From Candidatus Mediterraneibacter colneyensis (GTDB lineage Bacteria; Bacillota; Clostridia; Lachnospirales; Lachnospiraceae), in assembly GCA_019114745.1 (NCBI GenBank), contig DXEY01000049.1:1-10269 (forward strand): DNA of 10,269 bases, written 5' to 3'. Under the pieces are notes generated by a model. It ran no database searches. It worked only from the letters and a program-made list of their open reading frames with translations, and had not been told where the DNA came from. Positions 5,493 through 10,269 of this stretch are shown here, piece by piece (position 1 is the first letter of the stretch; each line of letters starts with the position of its first letter). Position numbers and translations under genes: made by a program.

Positions 5493-8400
5493 CTATCTTC
5501 CACTCTTAATCTTATTGAACGCCTCGATCTGCGCCTTTTCCCTGCTCAGCCCTTTTTCTTCCATCTGGAAGATGGCTGCCATCATCTTCTCATAGTCTTC
5601 CGGTATGATCTTCTTGAATTTCGGAAGATATTCTTCAAAATGATCCAGGATCTCCTTGCCTACTTCTGAGTTGGTATATGACACATGTTCCTGTATCATC
5701 CCTTTGAGTTCCTGTACGTCATACTTATCTGTCACACGGCGGATCCTGACCATTGCCTTGTTGACCCTTGTGTACAGAGTGCTGTCCATATCAAGCACAT
5801 AGGCGATACCGCCGCTCATGCCTGCGGCAAAGTTTTTCCCGACTTTTCCGAGAACAACTACACAGCCGCCTGTCATATACTCGCATCCGTGGTCGCCCAC
5901 ACCCTCTACGACAGCCCGCACGCCTGAGTTGCGCACGCAGAATCTTTCTCCTGCCACGCCGCCCACATACGCTTTTCCGCTGGTTGCTCCGTAAAATGCA
6001 ACATTACCTATTATAATGTTTTCATCTGACCGGAACTTCGTACCGTTAGGCGGACATACGACCAGCTTGCCTCCTGAGAGTCCTTTTCCGAAATAGTCAT
6101 TGCTGTCGCCTACCAGTTCCAGCGTCAGCCCTTTCGGGATAAATGCGCCAAAGCTCTGTCCGCCTGCGCCCTTACACTTGATCACAAAGCTGTCGTCATC
6201 CAGTCCGTCCGGATATCTCCTTGTGATCTCAGAACCGAAGATCGTGCCGAATGTACGGTCTGTGTTGGTCACATCGATCTCAAGACCTCTCTTCTGCCCT
6301 TTCTCCAGAGCCGGGAGAAGCTGTTTTACGAGCACCTTCTCATCCAGCGTCTTTTCCAGTTCAAAATCGTAGACCTTCTTCGGGTTAAAGATCATGCCCT
6401 TTTTCTGTTTTGCATACGGATTGTAGAGCACCTGCGACAGATCAAGCGTCGCTGCGCGCCTGGAGGTCGGGTGATCCTTTACCTTCAGCAGATCGGTACG
6501 TCCCACCAGTTCATCCACAGTGCGAACCCCCAGTTTTGCCATATATTCTCTGAGCTCCCGGGCGATAAACCGCATGAAGTTCTCCACATACTCCGGCTTC
6601 CCGCTGAAACGCTTTCTCAGCTCCGGATTCTGTGTCGCCACGCCCACCGGGCAGGTATCCAGGTTGCAGACACGCATCATCACGCATCCCATCGTCACCA
6701 GCGGCGCCGTGGCAAATCCGAACTCTTCCGCTCCAAGGAGCGCCGCCACAGCCACATCTCTTCCGCTCATCAGCTTTCCGTCCGTCTCGATACGCACTCT
6801 CTCTCGCAGTCCATTTTCGATCAGCGTCTGGTGGGTTTCGGCAAGTCCCAGCTCCCACGGAAGCCCCGCGTTCTGGATCGAGCTTCTCGGGGCAGCGCCT
6901 GTTCCTCCGTCATATCCGGAGATCAGGATCACGCCCGCACCCGCTTTGGCAACACCTGCCGCAACCGTTCCCACGCCTGCCTCAGAGACAAGTTTTACGG
7001 AGATCCTGGCATTTTTGTTGGCATTTTTGCAGTCATAGATGAGCTGTGCCAGGTCTTCGATGGAATAAATGTCATGGTGCGGCGGAGGTGAGATCAGGCT
7101 CACGCCCGGCGTCGAATGGCGGGTCTTGGCGATCCACGGGTATACCTTTCCGCCCGGCAGATGTCCTCCCTCACCCGGCTTCGCGCCCTGCGCCATCTTG
7201 ATCTGGATCTCCTGTGCGCTTACCAGATACCGGGAGGTAACGCCAAACCGTCCGGACGCCACCTGTTTGATCGCAGAGCACCGATCCGTATCCAGACGCT
7301 CAATATCTTCACCGCCCTCTCCGGAATTTGATTTTCCGTGCAGACGGTTCATCGCGATCGCCAGTGTCTCGTGGGCTTCCTTGGAAATGGAGCCATAGGA
7401 CATTGCCCCTGTCTTGAATCGGGTCACAATGGAGTCCACGCTCTCCACTTCCTCGATCGGAACGCCTTTCTTCGGATAATTAAAGTCCAGTTGTCCTCTC
7501 AGATTGACTTTCTCACCTTCTTCGTCCACCATCTTCGTGTACTGCTTAAACATCTCATAGTCGCCCCGTCTGGTGGACTGCTGAAGCATGTGGATTGTCT
7601 GCGGGTTGTAGAGGTGTTCTTCTCCACCGCTCTTATATTTATGGCGTCCCACGCTGTCGAGCGTCATGTCGCCGTCCAGTCCCAGCGGATCAAACGCCTG
7701 AGTGTGGAATGCCGTATAATCCTCCGCGATCTCCCCGATCCCGATACCGCCTACGCGGCTGACAGTATCTGTAAAGTACCGGTCAATAAATTCTTTTTTC
7801 AATCCGACCGCCTCGAAGATCTTTGCGCCCTGGTAGGACTGGATCGTTGAAATCCCCATTTTCGACGCGATCTTGACAATGCCGTGGATCACCGCGCTGT
7901 TGTAGTCATCCACCGCCGCATAGTAATCTTTGTGCAGAAGCCTGGACTCGATCAGCTGGCGGATCGACTCGTGAGCGAGGTAGGGATTAATCGCACAGGC
8001 GCCATACCCGAGCAGAGTCGCAAAGTGATGCACTTCCCTTGGCTCACCGCTCTCGAGGATCATTGCCACAGAAGTCCTCTTCTTCGTGCGTACAAGATGC
8101 TGCTGGAGCCCGGACACCGCCAGAAGCGACGGGATCGCCACATGGTATTCGTCCATATCACGGTCGGTAAGGATCAGGATATTCGCCCCTCCGCGGATCA
8201 CGCGGTCCACTTCCACAAAGAGATACTCTATCGCTTTTTCCAGGCTTGTGTTTTTATAGTAAGTGATTGGGATCTCCGCTACTTTAAACCCTTCCACTTT
8301 CATGTTCTTGATCTTCAGCAGGTCGGTGTTTGTAAGGATCGGGTTGTTGACCCGGAGCATCTTGCAGTTCTCTTCTTTCTTTTCAAGAAGGTTTCCGTCT

Positions 8401-10025
8401 TTTCCCACATAGATCACCGTAGAAGTAACGATCTCCTCACGGATGGCATCAATAGGCGGATTGGTAACCTGGGCAAAAAGCTGTTTAAAATATCCGAACA
8501 GCGGCTGGCGCTTCCGGGACAGCACGGACAGCGGGATATCAATTCCCATCGCCGCGATCCCCTCGGCGCCGTTCTTCGCCATTGTAAGGATCGAACTCCT
8601 GACATCCTCATATGCATACCCAAATGCTTTCTGCAGGCGGGTACACTCCTCTTTCGTGTATTGCGGGATATCTTTATTCGGGATCGGAAGATCCTTCAAC
8701 TGGATCAAATTGCTGTCCAGCCATTCTCCGTAAGGCTCTTCGTTGGCATATTTTTCTTTCAGTTCCTCATCGTCGATCACTCGTCCCGCCACCGTATCGA
8801 CCAGAAGCATCTTGCCCGGATGAAGGCGTTCTTTCACGAGGATCTTAGAGGGATCGATATCCAGCACACCCACCTCCGAGGAGAGGATCAGGTTATCGTC
8901 GTCTGTGATATAGTATCTGGACGGACGCAGGCCGTTGCGGTCCAGCACAGCCCCCATCACATTCCCGTCGGAAAACAGGATCGACGCCGGACCGTCCCAC
9001 GGCTCCATCATCGTGGCATAATACTGATAAAAATCTTTCTTGTTCTGGGACATACTCCGGTTGTTGACCCATGGCTCCGGGATCGCGATCATCACCGCAA
9101 GGGGAAGCTCCATCCCGCTCATGACCATAAATTCAAGCGCATTGTCAAGCATGGCGGAGTCGGAACCCGACGTGTTGATCGCCGGGAGCACTTTGTGGAG
9201 TTCTCCTTTCAGGCATCCCGCCTCCATCGTCTCCTCACGGGCACGCATCTTATCTGCATTTCCGCGGATCGTATTGATCTCTCCGTTATGTACGATAAAG
9301 CGGTTCGGATGCGCTCTCTGCCAGCTCGGCGCCGTATTCGTGCTGAACCGGGAGTGTACCATCGCAATAGCGGACTCGTAGTCCTCATCCTGCAGATCGC
9401 CGAAGAACTGGCGGAGCTGTCCTACAAGGAACATTCCCTTATATACGATCGTACGGCTGGAAAGCGAGACAACATATGTATCATCGCTGCTCTGCTCAAA
9501 CACACGTCTGACCACATACAGTCTGCGGTCGAAGGGAAGCCCCTTCCCGATCTTCTCCGGGCGCTCGATAAATGCCTGCATAATGCACGGCATACAGTCT
9601 ACCGCCGTCTTTCCGAGCACATCCGGGTGAACGGGAACCTCTCTCCATCCAAGGAAATTCAGCCCTTCCTTTTTGACGATTACCTCAAAAATGTTTTTCG
9701 CCTGGTTCCGTTTCAGTTCGTCCTGGGGGAGAAAAAACATTCCCACTCCGTAATCCCTCTCACCTCCGATGTTGATCCCGAGCGGCTTACAGACTTTCCG
9801 GAAAAATTTATGAGACACCTGCAGAAGGATGCCGACACCGTCTCCGGTCTTTCCCTCCGCGTCCTTTCCTGCTCTGTGCTCCAGATGCTCTACAATCTCA
9901 AGGGCGCCTGCGACAGTGCCGTGGCTTTTCACGCCTTTGATATTTACAATCGCGCCGATGCCGCAGTTATCGTGTTCAAAACTCTCGCGGTACAGCCCCT
10001 GGGGGACTTCATTTGCTTTCCTCAT
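5493..10025 (-). CDS. gltB: Glutamate synthase (NADPH) large subunit
   Basis: Large subunit of glutamate synthase: glutamine is hydrolysed and the ammonia channelled to 2-oxoglutarate, which is reduced to give two glutamates in total. The 1510-residue length is normal and the reading frame is intact. The N-terminal class II glutamine amidotransferase domain starts at Cys21 (HDNCGIGAI), which becomes the catalytic N-terminus after removal of a 20-residue propeptide; its NGEINT lies at 247-252. A central domain follows (about 460-770), then the FMN-binding synthase domain (about 830-1200) with GAMSYGSIS (873-881) and GAKPGEGGHLPGGK (947-960). Cys1114, Cys1120 and Cys1125 form the [3Fe-4S] site in MGCVMMRVCNLDTCPVG. 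The C-terminal Gly-rich beta-helix (about 1250-1440) completes it. The ATG at 10025 has AAAGGAGAGGA upstream. The operon partner gltD follows after 12 bases. The gene is called gltA in Bacillus. Confidence 0.97.
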   Translation of the reverse strand: MRKANEVPQGLYRESFEHDNCGIGAIVNIKGVKSHGTVAGALEIVEHLEHRAGKDAEGKTGDGVGILLQVSHKFFRKVCKPLGINIGGERDYGVGMFFLPQDELKRNQAKNIFEVIVKKEGLNFLGWREVPVHPDVLGKTAVDCMPCIMQAFIERPEKIGKGLPFDRRLYVVRRVFEQSSDDTYVVSLSSRTIVYKGMFLVGQLRQFFGDLQDEDYESAIAMVHSRFSTNTAPSWQRAHPNRFIVHNGEINTIRGNADKMRAREETMEAGCLKGELHKVLPAINTSGSDSAMLDNALEFMVMSGMELPLAVMIAIPEPWVNNRSMSQNKKDFYQYYATMMEPWDGPASILFSDGNVMGAVLDRNGLRPSRYYITDDDNLILSSEVGVLDIDPSKILVKERLHPGKMLLVDTVAGRVIDDEELKEKYANEEPYGEWLDSNLIQLKDLPIPNKDIPQYTKEECTRLQKAFGYAYEDVRSSILTMAKNGAEGIAAMGIDIPLSVLSRKRQPLFGYFKQLFAQVTNPPIDAIREEIVTSTVIYVGKDGNLLEKKEENCKMLRVNNPILTNTDLLKIKNMKVEGFKVAEIPITYYKNTSLEKAIEYLFVEVDRVIRGGANILILTDRDMDEYHVAIPSLLAVSGLQQHLVRTKKRTSVAMILESGEPREVHHFATLLGYGACAINPYLAHESIRQLIESRLLHKDYYAAVDDYNSAVIHGIVKIASKMGISTIQSYQGAKIFEAVGLKKEFIDRYFTDTVSRVGGIGIGEIAEDYTAFHTQAFDPLGLDGDMTLDSVGRHKYKSGGEEHLYNPQTIHMLQQSTRRGDYEMFKQYTKMVDEEGEKVNLRGQLDFNYPKKGVPIEEVESVDSIVTRFKTGAMSYGSISKEAHETLAIAMNRLHGKSNSGEGGEDIERLDTDRCSAIKQVASGRFGVTSRYLVSAQEIQIKMAQGAKPGEGGHLPGGKVYPWIAKTRHSTPGVSLISPPPHHDIYSIEDLAQLIYDCKNANKNARISVKLVSEAGVGTVAAGVAKAGAGVILISGYDGGTGAAPRSSIQNAGLPWELGLAETHQTLIENGLRERVRIETDGKLMSGRDVAVAALLGAEEFGFATAPLVTMGCVMMRVCNLDTCPVGVATQNPELRKRFSGKPEYVENFMRFIARELREYMAKLGVRTVDELVGRTDLLKVKDHPTSRRAATLDLSQVLYNPYAKQKKGMIFNPKKVYDFELEKTLDEKVLVKQLLPALEKGQKRGLEIDVTNTDRTFGTIFGSEITRRYPDGLDDDSFVIKCKGAGGQSFGAFIPKGLTLELVGDSNDYFGKGLSGGKLVVCPPNGTKFRSDENIIIGNVAFYGATSGKAYVGGVAGERFCVRNSGVRAVVEGVGDHGCEYMTGGCVVVLGKVGKNFAAGMSGGIAYVLDMDSTLYTRVNKAMVRIRRVTDKYDVQELKGMIQEHVSYTNSEVGKEILDHFEEYLPKFKKIIPEDYEKMMAAIFQMEEKGLSREKAQIEAFNKIKSGR

Positions 10026-10060
10026 GATCGCTATCCTCTCCTTTGCATTTTATGAAAATG

Positions 10061-10089
10061 AATATACACGATTTATTTCTGTTTGTAAA
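10061..10089 (-). promoter_or_regulatory. Sigma-A-type promoter of gltBD
   Basis: On the minus strand TTTACA (10084-10089) and TATATT (10061-10066) are separated by 17 bases. Transcription would start near 10054, about 28 bases before the gltB ATG. The region is so AT-rich that other -10-like boxes occur, but this pair has the best spacing and position. Confidence 0.6.
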
Positions 10090-10104
10090 TAGAAAAATGC
10101 TTTA

Positions 10105-10119
10105 AATTGTCAGATAATT
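10105..10119. promoter_or_regulatory. CodY-box-like palindrome, proximal to gltB promoter
   Basis: AATTGTCAGATAATT matches the published CodY consensus AATTTTCWGAAAATT at 13 of 15 positions by my hand alignment. Its centre (10112) lies about 58 bases upstream of the predicted gltB start site. CodY represses nitrogen and amino-acid genes in many Firmicutes when branched-chain amino acids and GTP are plentiful. Whether this organism encodes CodY cannot be seen here. Confidence 0.5.
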
Positions 10120-10142
10120 TGATAATATATTATTTTATAGTA

Positions 10143-10157
10143 ATTTATCAGATAATT
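10143..10157. promoter_or_regulatory. Second CodY-box-like palindrome upstream of gltB
   Basis: ATTTATCAGATAATT matches the CodY consensus at 12 of 15 positions and contains the perfect short palindrome TTATC-A-GATAA. It is 38 bases (centre to centre) from the proximal copy, in the same orientation, sharing TCAGATAATTT. The AT-rich setting raises the chance of accidental matches. Confidence 0.45.
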
Positions 10158-10236
10158 TATATGTGAGATATTATCAGTAGTAATTCTTATTATATTTACT
10201 TTTCCTTTTATTTTCACTGTTTTATTGGATAATCGC

Positions 10237-10269
10237 AAAAAAAATATGACAGGATTCTTGTCCTGTCAT
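10237..10269 (-). terminator. Rho-independent terminator of an upstream minus-strand gene outside the window
   Basis: A perfect 9-bp stem, ATGACAGGA (10246-10254) with TCCTGTCAT (10261-10269), has a 6-base loop. On the minus strand it is followed by one A and eight Ts (10244-10237), a classic intrinsic terminator. The stem may extend past the right edge. It implies that a gene to the right is read in the same direction and that gltBD is a separate unit. Between this and gltB (10026-10236) I see only promoter and operator candidates, no gene. Confidence 0.82.

Noticed and set aside
7884..10055. A 723-codon open frame on the plus strand opposite the 5' half of gltB.
   Set aside because: It lies fully antisense to a clearly conserved gene. 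Its translation is rich in His, Arg and Asp without recognisable domains, and the gltB coding frame constrains the opposite strand. Its length most likely reflects gltB codon bias rather than a gene; only proteomics would change that.
10169..10183. Third CodY-like copy around TTATCAG.
   Set aside because: Only the left half fits; the right half matches the consensus at two of seven positions.

Overview
This is a 10.3 kb stretch of a Firmicute chromosome in which every gene is on the minus strand. Coding DNA is moderately GC-rich, and the intergenic promoter regions are strikingly AT-rich. AGGAGG-type ribosome binding sites, sigma-A-type promoters with 17-bp spacers, U-tract terminators and the gene families present all fit a gut-type Clostridia. 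A Lachnospiraceae member is my best guess, inferred from protein style only, without a search.

Read in the direction of transcription (right to left) there are three units. (1) At 10269-3920, a terminator from an unseen upstream gene is followed by an AT-rich promoter region with two CodY-box-like palindromes. Then come gltB and gltD, the large and small subunits of NADPH-dependent glutamate synthase, ending in a hairpin terminator. This pair makes glutamate from glutamine and 2-oxoglutarate and is the central step of ammonia assimilation. (2) At 3892-2541 there is a monocistronic secreted peptidoglycan hydrolase with a signal peptide, a long coiled coil, a Gly/Ser linker and an NlpC/P60 domain. 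It has two well-formed promoters and ends in a strong terminator. An 11-bp inverted repeat brackets its distal promoter. (3) At 2545-1 there is a cobalt/B12 unit. A promoter drives cobO (corrinoid adenosyltransferase), a cobalamin riboswitch follows in the gap after cobO, and then come the cobalt ECF transporter genes cbiM, cbiN and cbiQ, the last cut by the left edge. The ATPase gene cbiO is expected just beyond the edge.

The cobalt unit links import of the metal (CbiMNQ, presumably with CbiO) to formation of adenosylcobalamin (CobO). The riboswitch position suggests that B12 shuts down the transporter while leaving cobO transcription from its own promoter unaffected.

I see no mobile element, CRISPR array, tRNA, rRNA or new multi-gene system. 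The genes are well-known families. The points worth a second look are regulatory: the riboswitch between cobO and cbiM, the CodY-like boxes before gltB, and the inverted repeat around the hydrolase promoter.
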